From the NCBI RefSeq assembly GCF_900496975.1, contig NZ_UFQC01000001.1:248001-312000 (forward strand): DNA of 64,000 bases. The letters run 5' to 3'. The notes under the pieces were generated by a model, which was not told the DNA's origin, ran no database searches, and saw nothing but the letters and a program-made list of their open reading frames with translations. Numbering within the stretch: position 1 is the first letter of the stretch; each line of letters starts with the position of its first letter. Below, piece after piece: positions 52,439 to 60,565 of the stretch. A program made the position numbers and the translations under genes. Source of the DNA: Achromobacter veterisilvae. Its GTDB lineage: Bacteria > Pseudomonadota > Gammaproteobacteria > Burkholderiales > Burkholderiaceae_B.

Positions 52439-53641
52439 ATGCCCCTGCACCTCATTGCGCTGGCCGCCGCCGCTTTCGGCATCGGCACCAGCGAGTTCGT
52501 CATCATGGGCCTGCTGCCCAACGTCGCCGAAGACCTCCACGTCGGGATCGACATCGCGGGCCTGCTGATCACCGGCTACGCCATGGGCGTCGTCATCGGC
52601 GCCCCCATCATGGCCATCGTCACCGCGAAGCTGCCGCGCAAGGCCGCGCTGATCGGCCTGGCCAGCACCTTCGTGCTGGGCAACCTGCTCTGCGCCCTGG
52701 CGCCCAGCTACGGGCTGCTGATGGCGGCGCGGGTGTTCACCGCGTTCTGCCACGGCGCGTTCTTCGGCCTGGGCGCGGTGGTGGCCGCGGACCTCGTGCC
52801 GCGCAACCAGCGCGCCAGCGCCATCGCGCTGATGTTCACCGGGCTGACCCTCGCCAACGTGCTGGGCGTGCCCCTGGGCACCGCGCTGGGCCAGGTGGCG
52901 GGATGGCGGTCCACGTTCTGGGTGGTCAGCGGCATCGGCCTGGCCGCCGTGGCCGCGCTGGCGGCCTGGCTGCCGTCCCGCATCCCGATGCAGCCCGGCA
53001 ACATTCTGCGCGAGTTCAAGGTGCTGCGCGACGCGCGAGTGGTGTGGCCGCTGGCCGCCAGCGTGCTGGCGTCGGCCGCGCTGTTCTGCGTGCTGACCTA
53101 CATCGCGCCGCTGCTGCGCGAAGTGACCGGCGTGTCCGAACGCGGCGTCACCGGCGTGCTGCTGCTCTTCGGCGTGGCGCTGACCGTCGGCAGCACCTTG
53201 GGCGGCAAGCTGGGGGACCGCAATCTGGAAACCTCGCTGCGCCGCATCTTCGTCGGCCTGCTGCTGGTCTTCCTGGCGCTGAGCCAGGCCATCCACTCGC
53301 TCGCGCCCATGCTGCTCACGACCTTCGTCTGGGGCGTGCTGGGCTTTGCCGTGGTGCCGCTGCTGCAGACGCTGATCGTGGACCAGGCGGCCGAGGCGCC
53401 CAACCTCGCGTCCACCCTGAACCAGGGCGCGTTCAACCTGGGCAACGCCGGCGGCGCCTGGCTGGGCAGCCTGGCGCTGGGCCGGGGCCTGCCGCTGACG
53501 GACCTGCCCTGGATGTCGGCCGGCATCACTCTCGCCGTGCTGTTGCTGACGCTGTGGGGAACACGCTACTACGGCCGCCACGCCGGGGCTACACTCGCGG
53601 AACAAGCCGGCGCGCTGACGCCCTCGCGTTCTGACGCCTGA
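52439..53641 (+). CDS. MFS transporter, DHA1/AraJ-like
   Basis: 400 aa with twelve helices. LIALAAAAFGIGTSEFVIMG, LLPNVAEDLHVGIDIAGLLI and ITGYAMGVVIGAPIMAIVTA are characteristic of the DHA1 AraJ/YdhP branch, as is RVFTAFCHGAFFGLGAVVAA. Members export sugars, purines or drugs. No clear Shine-Dalgarno precedes the ATG. It has a 16-bp palindrome upstream and is followed after 15 bp by glutathione peroxidase on the same strand, probably one transcript. Confidence 0.88.
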   Translation: MPLHLIALAAAAFGIGTSEFVIMGLLPNVAEDLHVGIDIAGLLITGYAMGVVIGAPIMAIVTAKLPRKAALIGLASTFVLGNLLCALAPSYGLLMAARVFTAFCHGAFFGLGAVVAADLVPRNQRASAIALMFTGLTLANVLGVPLGTALGQVAGWRSTFWVVSGIGLAAVAALAAWLPSRIPMQPGNILREFKVLRDARVVWPLAASVLASAALFCVLTYIAPLLREVTGVSERGVTGVLLLFGVALTVGSTLGGKLGDRNLETSLRRIFVGLLLVFLALSQAIHSLAPMLLTTFVWGVLGFAVVPLLQTLIVDQAAEAPNLASTLNQGAFNLGNAGGAWLGSLALGRGLPLTDLPWMSAGITLAVLLLTLWGTRYYGRHAGATLAEQAGALTPSRSDA

Positions 53642-53656
53642 CCGGCAGGAGCCCGC

Positions 53657-54148
53657 ATGAGCACGATCTACGATTTCTCCGCCCGCGGCATCGACGGCGC
53701 GGAACAATCCCTGGACACCTATCGCGGCCGCGTGCTGCTGGTGGTGAACGTGGCGTCCAAGTGCGGCTTCACGCCCCAGTACTCGGGCCTGGAAACGCTG
53801 TACCGCTCGTACCGCGACGACGGGCTGGCCGTGCTGGGTTTTCCCTGCGACCAGTTCGGCCACCAGGAACCCGGCGACGAAGCCGAGATCCGCGATTTCT
53901 GCAGTATGCAGTACGACATCACGTTCCCGCTGTACGCCAAGATCGAGGTCAACGGCAGCGGCGCCCACCCGCTGTACCGCTGGCTCAAGGGAGAAAAGCC
54001 CGGCGTGTTCGGCACCGAGGGCATCAAATGGAACTTCACCAAGTTCCTGGTCGGCCGCGACGGCCGGGTGATCAAGCGCTACGCGCCCACCGACACGCCC
54101 GCGAGCCTCAAGGAAGACATCGAAAAGGCGCTGTCGGCGCCCGTCTGA
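53657..54148 (+). CDS. Glutathione peroxidase family protein (BtuE-like)
   Basis: 163 aa. VVNVASKCGFTPQYSGLETL places the peroxidatic Cys at 36 (Cys, not selenocysteine). LGFPCDQFGHQEPGDEAEI, GVFGTEGIKWNFTKFLVGRD complete the family pattern with the catalytic Gln and Trp. Bacterial forms often use thioredoxin. GGCAGGAG precedes the ATG. No signal peptide, so cytoplasmic. Follows the MFS gene. Confidence 0.92.
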   Translation: MSTIYDFSARGIDGAEQSLDTYRGRVLLVVNVASKCGFTPQYSGLETLYRSYRDDGLAVLGFPCDQFGHQEPGDEAEIRDFCSMQYDITFPLYAKIEVNGSGAHPLYRWLKGEKPGVFGTEGIKWNFTKFLVGRDGRVIKRYAPTDTPASLKEDIEKALSAPV

Positions 54149-54160
54149 ACCGGACGGGCG

Positions 54161-54628
54161 CTACCGCAGCGGTGGCAGGCGGCGGCGCACGGTGTGCGCC
54201 TTCACGATCGCCGTGTTCGTCTCGGCGAATTCCGTCACCCGCTCCAGGATGCCGTCCAGGTGCGAGATCGAGCGCAGCACCACCCGGGCGATGAAGCAGT
54301 CGTCGCCCGTCACCTTGTCGCATTCCACGAATTCCGGGATCTCCTGGATCAGCCCCTCGACGTGGCGCAGTTGCCCGGGCAGGGGCCGGATGCGCACGAT
54401 GGCCTCGAGCGTGTATCCCAGCGCCACCGGATCCACGTTGAGGGTATAGGCCCGGATCACCCCCGACTCCTCCAGCCGCCTCAGGCGGTCCGCCACGCTG
54501 GGCGCGGACATCCCCACCTGGCGCGCGAGGTCGGCCGTCGTGGTGCGCGCATTGGCCGAAAGCGTCTCGACCAGGCGGCGGTCGATACCGTCCAAAACCG
54601 GGTTTTCATTTTTTAGGTCGTTTTGCAT
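54161..54628 (-). CDS. Lrp/AsnC-family regulator
   Basis: 155 aa from the ATG at 54628 with AGGTGG 6 bases upstream; a GTG at 54637 would add three residues. The helix-turn-helix reads DGIDRRLVETLSANARTTTA, DLARQVGMSAPSVADRLRRL, then EESGVIRAYTLNVDPVALG. The C-terminal RAM domain holds DKVTGDDCFIARVVLRS. Divergent from the EamA exporter gene over 124 bp, a common regulator-exporter pair for amino acids. Confidence 0.92.
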   Translation of the reverse strand: MQNDLKNENPVLDGIDRRLVETLSANARTTTADLARQVGMSAPSVADRLRRLEESGVIRAYTLNVDPVALGYTLEAIVRIRPLPGQLRHVEGLIQEIPEFVECDKVTGDDCFIARVVLRSISHLDGILERVTEFAETNTAIVKAHTVRRRLPPLR

Positions 54629-54752
54629 AAATTCCACCTAAACAAAGGTTTCATCATCTATTGACCGCATCAACATCATATAACCAGCTTTATCCGCCTG
54701 GGATAATTTCTCCATCGAATTTCGAGGCCGCGACGCCTCCCGGAGAATCCTC

Positions 54753-55658
54753 ATGAATCCCTCATCAGAACGCCTCGGCCTGGCGCAAATGGCCGCCGCG
54801 ATGACCCTGTCCGGCACACTGGGCGTCTTCGTGCTGGAATCCGGCCAAAGTGCCTGGAACGTCGTCTTCTTCCGCTGCGTCTTCGGCGCCTTGTCCCTGT
54901 TCCTGTACTGCTGGGCCCGCGGCCTGCTCAGGCCGGGGCTGTTCACCGCCAGGACACTGGCGCTGGCGCTGGCCGCGGGCGCCGCGCTGGTGCTGAACTG
55001 GGTCCTGCTGTTTTCCGCCTACCGGCTGGCCTCCATCTCGCTGGCCACCGCCGTCTACAACGTACAGCCTTTCTTCCTCATCGGCCTGGGCGTCCTGTTC
55101 CTGGGCGAACGCCCGACGCGGGGCAAGCTGGCCTGGTCCGTCATCGCCTTCGCCGGCCTGATGCTGGTGCTGCGCCTGTTCCATGCCGGCGGCGCGGGCG
55201 GCGGCGCCTATCTGTCCGGGCTGCTGCTGGGCCTGGGCGCGGCGGCGCTCTACGGCGTGACCGCCATCATCGTCAAGCGGCTCAAGGGCATCCCGCCCCA
55301 GGTGCTCGCGCTCGTGCAGGTCACCCTGGGCGCGGCCATGCTCCTGCCCATGGCGGACTTCGGCGCCCTGCCCGCCGCGCCCCTGCAATGGGGCTGCCTG
55401 GTGGCCCTGGGACTGGTCCATACCTGCCTGATGTACATCCTGATGTATTCGGCCATCCAGAAGCTGCCCACGACCTCCACCGCCGCGCTCAGCTTCATCT
55501 ATCCCGCAGTCGCCATCATGCTGGATTTCGTGGTCTACGGGCACCGCATGGACGCCTCGCAGATCGCCGGCGTGGCCATGATCTTCCTGGCGGCCGCCGG
55601 CGTCAGCCTGAACTGGACCTGGAGGCTGCCGGGCCGCGCCCGCCCCGGCCCCGCCTGA
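54753..55658 (+). CDS. EamA/DMT-family transporter
   Basis: 301 aa, ten predicted helices in two EamA halves. GTLGVFVLESGQSAWNVVFF, ASISLATAVYNVQPFFLIGL and LGERPTRGKLAWSVIAFAGL mark the first half; AALYGVTAIIVKRLKGI and TSTAALSFIYPAVAIMLDFV the second. CCCGGAGA precedes the ATG. Likely an exporter of amino acids or related metabolites under the divergent Lrp-type regulator. Confidence 0.88.
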   Translation: MNPSSERLGLAQMAAAMTLSGTLGVFVLESGQSAWNVVFFRCVFGALSLFLYCWARGLLRPGLFTARTLALALAAGAALVLNWVLLFSAYRLASISLATAVYNVQPFFLIGLGVLFLGERPTRGKLAWSVIAFAGLMLVLRLFHAGGAGGGAYLSGLLLGLGAAALYGVTAIIVKRLKGIPPQVLALVQVTLGAAMLLPMADFGALPAAPLQWGCLVALGLVHTCLMYILMYSAIQKLPTTSTAALSFIYPAVAIMLDFVVYGHRMDASQIAGVAMIFLAAAGVSLNWTWRLPGRARPGPA

Positions 55659-55787
55659 AACCGCCGGGCCGGGTGCGGACCAAACCCGTACCCGGTCCCC
55701 GGTTATTCAGGCTGACGCCGGCGCCGGCCCGCTATCATGGCCGTTCCGTCCGCCGGCCATCGCCGGCGCCATGACCAGGACACCCCC

Positions 55788-56489
55788 ATGATCGATCTCT
55801 ATTACTGGACCACCCCCAACGGCCACAAGATCACGCTGTTCCTCGAAGAAACCGGCCTACCCTACAAGATCCACCCGGTGAACATCGGACGCGGCGACCA
55901 GTTCAAACCCGAATTCCTTGCCATCGCGCCGAACAACCGCATCCCCGCCATCGTGGACCAGGCGCCCGCCGACGGCGGCGCGCCGGTCCCGCTGTTCGAA
56001 TCCGGCGCCATCCTGCTCTATCTCGCCGAGAAGACCGGCCGCTTCCTGCCCTCGGACTTGCGGGGCCGCGCGGAAGTCTCCCAGTGGCTCTTCTGGCAGA
56101 TGGGCGGCCTGGGCCCCATGGCCGGCCAGAACCACCATTTCTCGGGCTACGCGCCCGAGCGCATCCCCTACGCCATCGACCGCTACGTCAAGGAAACCAA
56201 CCGCCTGTACGGCGTGCTGAACAAGCGCCTGGCGGATCGCGAATTCGTGGCCGGCGACTACTCGATCGCGGACATGGCGGCCTATCCCTGGATCGTGCCG
56301 CATGCCAAGCAGGGCCAGGACCTGAACGACTTCCCGCACCTGAAGCGCTGGTTCGACGCGATCGCCGCCCGGCCCGCCACCCAGCGCGCCTACGCGCTGG
56401 CCGACACCGTCAACACGGCCCCGTCCGTCAGCGACGAGGCCTCGCGCCGCATCCTGTTCGGCCAGACCGCCCAGACCGTCTCCCGCTGA
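55788..56489 (+). CDS. Glutathione S-transferase, YfcG/Ure2p-like
   Basis: 233 aa from the ATG at 55788. IDLYYWTTPNGHKITLFLEE then PYKIHPVNIGRGDQFKPEFL and NNRIPAIVDQ, FESGAILLYLAEKTGRFLPS are the YfcG/Ure2-type N-terminal thioredoxin fold. The helical domain has WLFWQMGGLGPMAGQNHHF and FVAGDYSIADMAAYPWIV. YfcG-type enzymes act as glutathione-dependent disulfide reductases rather than conjugating enzymes. Followed by a GNAT gene 10 bp later. Confidence 0.92.
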   Translation: MIDLYYWTTPNGHKITLFLEETGLPYKIHPVNIGRGDQFKPEFLAIAPNNRIPAIVDQAPADGGAPVPLFESGAILLYLAEKTGRFLPSDLRGRAEVSQWLFWQMGGLGPMAGQNHHFSGYAPERIPYAIDRYVKETNRLYGVLNKRLADREFVAGDYSIADMAAYPWIVPHAKQGQDLNDFPHLKRWFDAIAARPATQRAYALADTVNTAPSVSDEASRRILFGQTAQTVSR

Positions 56490-56499
56490 AGGAACCGCC

Positions 56500-56964
56500 A
56501 TGCCCGACCCGCAACTGGTGTTCCGCCGCGCGCGCCTCGGAGACCTGCCCGGCATCGTCGCGCTGTTGGCCGACGACGAACTGGGCGCGACGCGCGAAAA
56601 TCCCTCCCTGCCTCTCGATCCGCGCTACACCGCCGCCTTCGCCGCCATCGCGCAGGATTCCAACCAATACCTGGCGGTGGTCGAACAGGATTCGCGCCTG
56701 GTCGGCTGTTTGCAGTTATCGTTCATACCCGGCCTGTCGCGGCTGGGCCAGTGGCGCGGACAGATCGAGAGCGTGCGCATCGCCTCGTCGTCGCGCGGCG
56801 CCGGCCTGGGACGCGCCATGTTCGAATGGGCGATCGAGCAATGCCGCATCCAGGGTTGCGGCCTGGTGCAGTTGACCACGGACCGCGCCCGTCCCGACGC
56901 GCGCCGGTTCTATGAAAGCCTGGGCTTCAAGGCCAGCCACGACGGCATGAAGCTCAGCCTGTAG
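56500..56964 (+). CDS. GNAT-family N-acetyltransferase
   Basis: 154 aa. Starts LVFRRARLGDLPGIVALLAD. The acetyl-CoA site is SVRIASSSRGAGLGRAMFEW, followed by LVQLTTDRARPDARRFYESLG with the typical C-terminal FYESLGFKASHDGMKL. GAAGGAAC precedes the ATG. It follows the GST gene closely. The substrate is unknown; related proteins acetylate small amines or amino acids. Confidence 0.9.
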   Translation: MPDPQLVFRRARLGDLPGIVALLADDELGATRENPSLPLDPRYTAAFAAIAQDSNQYLAVVEQDSRLVGCLQLSFIPGLSRLGQWRGQIESVRIASSSRGAGLGRAMFEWAIEQCRIQGCGLVQLTTDRARPDARRFYESLGFKASHDGMKLSL

Positions 56965-56999
56965 TCCTTTTACCGATTCTGATTCAGCAAGGAGCGCCC

Positions 57000-57275
57000 A
57001 TGCATGGCGAATACAAAGTCCCCGGCGGCAAACTGGTCGTCGCGGATCTGGAAGTGCGCGACGGCCGCCTGGCCGATGTGCGCATCAGCGGCGACTTCTT
57101 TCTCGAGCCCCCCGAAGCGCTCGAAGCCATCAACCGCGGCCTGAACGGCATGCCCGCCGATTCCGGCGAACTGGAACTGGCCGTGGCCGTGCAATCGGCC
57201 CTGCCCACCGGCGCCGAGATGTTCGGCTTCTCGGCGGAGGCCGTCGCCGTGGTGCTGCGGAGGGCGCTGGCATGA
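57000..57275 (+). CDS. Lipoate-protein ligase accessory domain protein (LplB-like)
   Basis: 91 aa, ATG with AAGGAG. EYKVPGGKLVVADLEVRDGR, RLADVRISGDFFLEPPEALE and EAINRGLNGM match the C-terminal domain of lipoate-protein ligases, here as a separate gene. It overlaps the catalytic-subunit gene by 4 bp (ATGA). In Thermoplasma acidophilum a similar split ligase (LplA plus LplB) needs both parts for activity. The domain assignment is from pattern memory. Confidence 0.75.
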   Translation: MHGEYKVPGGKLVVADLEVRDGRLADVRISGDFFLEPPEALEAINRGLNGMPADSGELELAVAVQSALPTGAEMFGFSAEAVAVVLRRALA

Positions 57276-58048
57276 CGCGCACCGACTGGAACGACTACGA
57301 CTGGGAACTGATCCACGAAGGCCCGCAGCCGCCCGCGCTGCACATGGCGCTGGACGCCATCATCACCGACGAGGTCGGCGCCGGCCAGCGCGCGCCCACC
57401 CTGCGCATCTGGGAATGGTCCGCGCCGGCCGTGGTGATCGGCCGCTTCCAGTCCCTGAAGAACGAAGTCGATCCCGACGGCGCGCGCCGCCACGGCATCG
57501 AGGTCGTGCGCCGCGTCAGCGGCGGCGGCGCCATGTTCATCGAACCCGGCAACTCCATCACCTATTCGCTCAGCGTTCCCCAGGCGCTGGTGCACGGCAT
57601 GAGCTTCCAGGAATCCTATGCGTTCCTGGACGCCTGGGTGCTGACGGCCCTGCAAGGGCTGGGGATCAAGGCCTGGTACCAGCCCCTGAACGACATCGCC
57701 TCGGACATCGGCAAGATCGGCGGCGCGGCGCAGGCCCGCCGCTCGGGCGCGGTGCTGCACCACGTGACGATGTCCTACGACATCGACGCCGATAAAATGG
57801 TGGAAGTGCTGCGCATCGGCCGCGAGAAGCTGTCCGACAAAGGCACCACCAGCGCGAAGAAACGCGTCGATCCCTTGCGCACCCAGACGGGGCTGGCGCG
57901 GGAAGCCATCATCGACCGCATGGTGGAAACTTTTGCCGGGCTGCATCGTCTTACCTCCGGACAGGTGGGCAGCGGCACGCTCGCGCAGGCGCAGGCGCAG
58001 GCCGCCGACAAGTTCTCCACGCCCGAGTGGACGGGCGTCGTCCCCTGA
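57272..58048 (+). CDS. Lipoate-protein ligase catalytic subunit (LplA-like)
   Basis: 258 aa of the BPL/LPL catalytic fold. HMALDAIITDEVGAG, LRIWEWSAPAVVIGRFQSLK with NEVD, and EVVRRVSGGGAMFIEPGNSI are the lipoyl-AMP site. The catalytic Lys is probably Lys148 in DIASDIGKIGGAAQARR. It attaches lipoate or octanoate to the E2 or H proteins. It lacks the C-terminal accessory domain, which is encoded by the preceding overlapping gene. An octanoyltransferase of the LipM type is an alternative. Confidence 0.82.
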   Translation: MTRTDWNDYDWELIHEGPQPPALHMALDAIITDEVGAGQRAPTLRIWEWSAPAVVIGRFQSLKNEVDPDGARRHGIEVVRRVSGGGAMFIEPGNSITYSLSVPQALVHGMSFQESYAFLDAWVLTALQGLGIKAWYQPLNDIASDIGKIGGAAQARRSGAVLHHVTMSYDIDADKMVEVLRIGREKLSDKGTTSAKKRVDPLRTQTGLAREAIIDRMVETFAGLHRLTSGQVGSGTLAQAQAQAADKFSTPEWTGVVP

Positions 58049-58081
58049 CCTGCCATGCCCTGATTCTCTGGAGGTAGTTCA

Positions 58082-58900
58082 ATGCGTCGCACGTTCAGGC
58101 CGCAAGGCGCGATTGGCGGTCTCATCCTGGGCGCTGCCGCGCTGGCGCTTGCCGGCTGCAGCAGCGCGCCGCCGGCGGACATCACCCTGGCCCCGCAATC
58201 CTCGCCCGCGGCCTCCACGCCCGAGAAGGTGGGCGACCTGTCCACCGAACGCATCAAGTGGGCATCGAACAAGCCCGGCTGCGAGGGCGATTGCCCCCGC
58301 ATCGAAATCGACAGCGTGGCGTTCCCGGACATCCCCAAGCTGACGGCCCTGGTGGACCACGTGCTGGCCTACATGACCGGCACCGACGCCAACCGCCGCG
58401 GCCCCTACGACACGCTGTCCGAATACACGCAGTACTTCTGGTCCACCGCCCGCCCGCGCGACGCCACGTACTTCAAGGCGGGCGTGAAGGACACGGTGGG
58501 CGACGTCGTGTCCATCGAACTGCATACCGAACAGTTCCTGACCGGCGCCGCGCATGGCATTCCGGCCACCCAGTACCTGAACTGGGAGCGCAGCCGCGGC
58601 CGCGTCATGAGCCTGGACGAAGCCCTGATCCCGGGCCGGCGCGCGCAATACGTCGCCGCCCTTCAGCACGCGCACGCCAAGTGGCTGGAGCAGAACCCGG
58701 ACGCCCGCCGCGACCCGGCGGCCTACGGCAAAATGTGGCCGTTCCAGGAAAGCGACAACTTCGCGCTGACGCGCGAAGGCATCGTGGTCAAGTACGACGC
58801 CTATTCCATCGCGCCGTACTCCCATGGCGAACCGGAACTGAGCATTTCCTACGCGGACCTGCGCGGGATACTCAAGCCGGAACTGCTGCCCCAGCCTTGA
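58082..58900 (+). CDS. RsiV/DUF3298-family lipoprotein
   Basis: 272 aa. Signal with lipobox LAGC at residue 26 (IGGLILGAAALALAGC). RIEIDSVAFPDIPKLTALVD, VSIELHTEQFLTGAAHGIPA, TQYLNWERSRGRVMSLDEAL and VVKYDAYSIAPYSHGEPELS with ISYADLRGIL match the DUF3298/DUF4163 pair found in the lysozyme-binding domain of RsiV and in lysozyme-inhibitor-like proteins. Two Cys in NKPGCEGDCPRIE may pair. Probably in the outer membrane, facing the periplasm. Convergent with gdhA at a shared terminator. Confidence 0.82.
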   Translation: MRRTFRPQGAIGGLILGAAALALAGCSSAPPADITLAPQSSPAASTPEKVGDLSTERIKWASNKPGCEGDCPRIEIDSVAFPDIPKLTALVDHVLAYMTGTDANRRGPYDTLSEYTQYFWSTARPRDATYFKAGVKDTVGDVVSIELHTEQFLTGAAHGIPATQYLNWERSRGRVMSLDEALIPGRRAQYVAALQHAHAKWLEQNPDARRDPAAYGKMWPFQESDNFALTREGIVVKYDAYSIAPYSHGEPELSISYADLRGILKPELLPQP

Positions 58901-58913
58901 ACCTGCCGCCGCC

Positions 58914-58947
58914 AATGACAATCGCCCCATAAGGGGCGATTGTCATT
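58914..58947. terminator. Bidirectional terminator between DUF3298 gene and gdhA
   Basis: AATGACAATCGCCCC (58914-58928) and GGGGCGATTGTCATT (58933-58947) are perfect 15-bp arms around an ATAA loop. TTTT follows on the plus strand, and a short T-run can be used on the other strand. It lies 13 bp after the DUF3298 stop and 51 bp after gdhA, so it serves both converging genes. Confidence 0.8.
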
Positions 58948-58998
58948 TTGCCTGCCCTTCCCGGCGGCGCGTCGGGAAACGCGCCGCCGCGTCGGATA

Positions 58999-60288
58999 TC
59001 AGGGATACAGGCCGCGCACCTGGCGCGCTTGCAGGATCCGCGTGCAAGCGACGATGAACGCCGCCGTGCGCAGCGTGACCTTGTGCTCGCGGGCCACCTG
59101 CGACACCGCCGCGTAGGCTTCGCGCATGAGGCGTTCCAGGCGCTGGTTGATCTCGTCCTCGCTCCAGAAGAAGCTGGAGAAGTCCTGCACCCATTCGAAG
59201 TAGCTGACCGTCACGCCGCCGGCGTTGGCCAGCACGTCCGGCACCACGTAGACGCCGTGTTCGGCCAGGATGTCGTCCGCTTCCGGCGTCGTCGGACCGT
59301 TGGCGCCTTCCACCACGATCTTCGTGCGCACCTTGGCCGCGTTTTCCGCGGTGATCTGGCTTTCCAGGGCGGCGGGGATCAGGAATTCGGTTTCCAGGGT
59401 CCAGAACTCGTTCTTGTCCATGGCCTGGCCGCCGGAGAAGCCGCCCACGCCGCCGTGCTGCGACACGTACGACAGCAGCTTGTGCACGTCCAGGCCTTCG
59501 GCGTTGTGCACGGTGCCGGTGTGGTCCTGCGCGGCGATGACCTTGGCGCCGGCTTCGTGGAACAGGCGGGCGGCGGTGCCGCCCACGTTGCCGAAGCCCT
59601 GCACGACCACGCGCGCCTTCGACACGTCGATGTTCAGGTCGCGGGCGGCCTCGCAGCCCACGACGAACACGCCGCGGCCCGTGGCTTCGACCCGGCCCAG
59701 GCTGCCGCCCAGCGCTATCGGCTTGCCGGTGACCACGCCGGTGGCGGTGGCGCCTTCGTTCATGGAGTACGTGTCCATCATCCAGGCCATGGTCTGGGCG
59801 TTGGTGTTCACGTCGGGAGCGGGGATGTCCTTCGCGGGACCGATGATGACGCCGATCTCCGAGGTGTAGCGGCGCGTCATGCGCTCGAGCTCGGATTGCG
59901 ACAGCTTGCGCGGATCGACGCGGACGCCGCCCTTGGCGCCGCCGTAGGGCAGGTTCACCGCGGCGTTCTTGATCGACATCCAGGCCGCCAGCGCCATCAC
60001 TTCGGACAGCGTGACGTCCTGGTGGAAACGCACCCCGCCCTTGCCGGGGCCGCGCGAGGTGTTGTGCTGGACGCGGTAGCCCTCGAAGTGCGCGATGCTG
60101 CCGTTGTCGAGTTCGATCGGCACGTCGACGATCAGCGAACGCTTCGGACGCTTCAGGGTTTCGACCCACCGCGCCAGAGAACCGAGATACGGGGTCACCC
60201 GATCGACTTGTTGCAGGTAATTACCCCAGGGGCCGAGGTCATCGGCGTTCAGATACGACGGCAAGGCATGGGTGGGAGTTTGAGACAT
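58999..60288 (-). CDS. gdhA: NAD(P)-dependent glutamate dehydrogenase
   Basis: 429 aa from the second ATG at 60288, because AGGAGA lies 8 bases before it but only 2 before the first [38 protein letters not shown] (catalytic Lys) and [15 protein letters not shown] are typical; the NAD fold shows [36 protein letters not shown] and [14 protein letters not shown] follow. It converts glutamate and 2-oxoglutarate. This class (about 430 aa) often works catabolically with NAD. It has its own promoter region with an inverted repeat. Confidence 0.94.
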   Translation of the reverse strand: MSQTPTHALPSYLNADDLGPWGNYLQQVDRVTPYLGSLARWVETLKRPKRSLIVDVPIELDNGSIAHFEGYRVQHNTSRGPGKGGVRFHQDVTLSEVMALAAWMSIKNAAVNLPYGGAKGGVRVDPRKLSQSELERMTRRYTSEIGVIIGPAKDIPAPDVNTNAQTMAWMMDTYSMNEGATATGVVTGKPIALGGSLGRVEATGRGVFVVGCEAARDLNIDVSKARVVVQGFGNVGGTAARLFHEAGAKVIAAQDHTGTVHNAEGLDVHKLLSYVSQHGGVGGFSGGQAMDKNEFWTLETEFLIPAALESQITAENAAKVRTKIVVEGANGPTTPEADDILAEHGVYVVPDVLANAGGVTVSYFEWVQDFSSFFWSEDEINQRLERLMREAYAAVSQVAREHKVTLRTAAFIVACTRILQARQVRGLYP

Positions 60289-60339
60289 GAGCATGCTCTC
60301 CTGACTAAGTTGCGCCATTTTATCCGCGAAAAATATCGC

Positions 60340-60375
60340 GTCCCCAATTTAAAAGAAAAATATTTAAATGGGGAC
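60340..60375. promoter_or_regulatory. AT-rich inverted repeat upstream of gdhA
   Basis: GTCCCCAATTTAAA (60340-60353) and TTTAAATGGGGAC (60363-60375) pair with one extra base. The block lies 52-87 bp upstream of the gdhA ATG, the position of its promoter, in a 277-bp gap. It is a candidate operator; the regulator is unknown. The rest of the gap (60376-60497) shows nothing definite. Confidence 0.45.
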
Positions 60376-60497
60376 ATATAAATGTTGCGGACACTGAACG
60401 GGTCGCAAGCCCGGCCCTACAGTTGGTCCTATCCTAAGCCGCCGGCCCGCACGCGTCCAGCCCATTGCCCGAATGCGCCCCCCCTCTCTGCCCCAAG

Positions 60498-60533
60498 AAA
60501 AAATGCCTCCTGGCAAGTTGCTTTTGGTGCCAG
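60498..60533 (-). terminator. Possible terminator of the abi gene
   Basis: On the minus strand, CTGGCA and TGCCAG (60510-60533) form a 6-bp stem with a 12-base loop, followed after six bases by TTTTTT (60498-60503). It lies 33 bp after the abi stop. The stem is short and the T-run offset, so this is tentative. Confidence 0.4.
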
Positions 60534-60565
60534 ACTGGAGAAACAGGCGGGCCGTGGTGGCAGAA

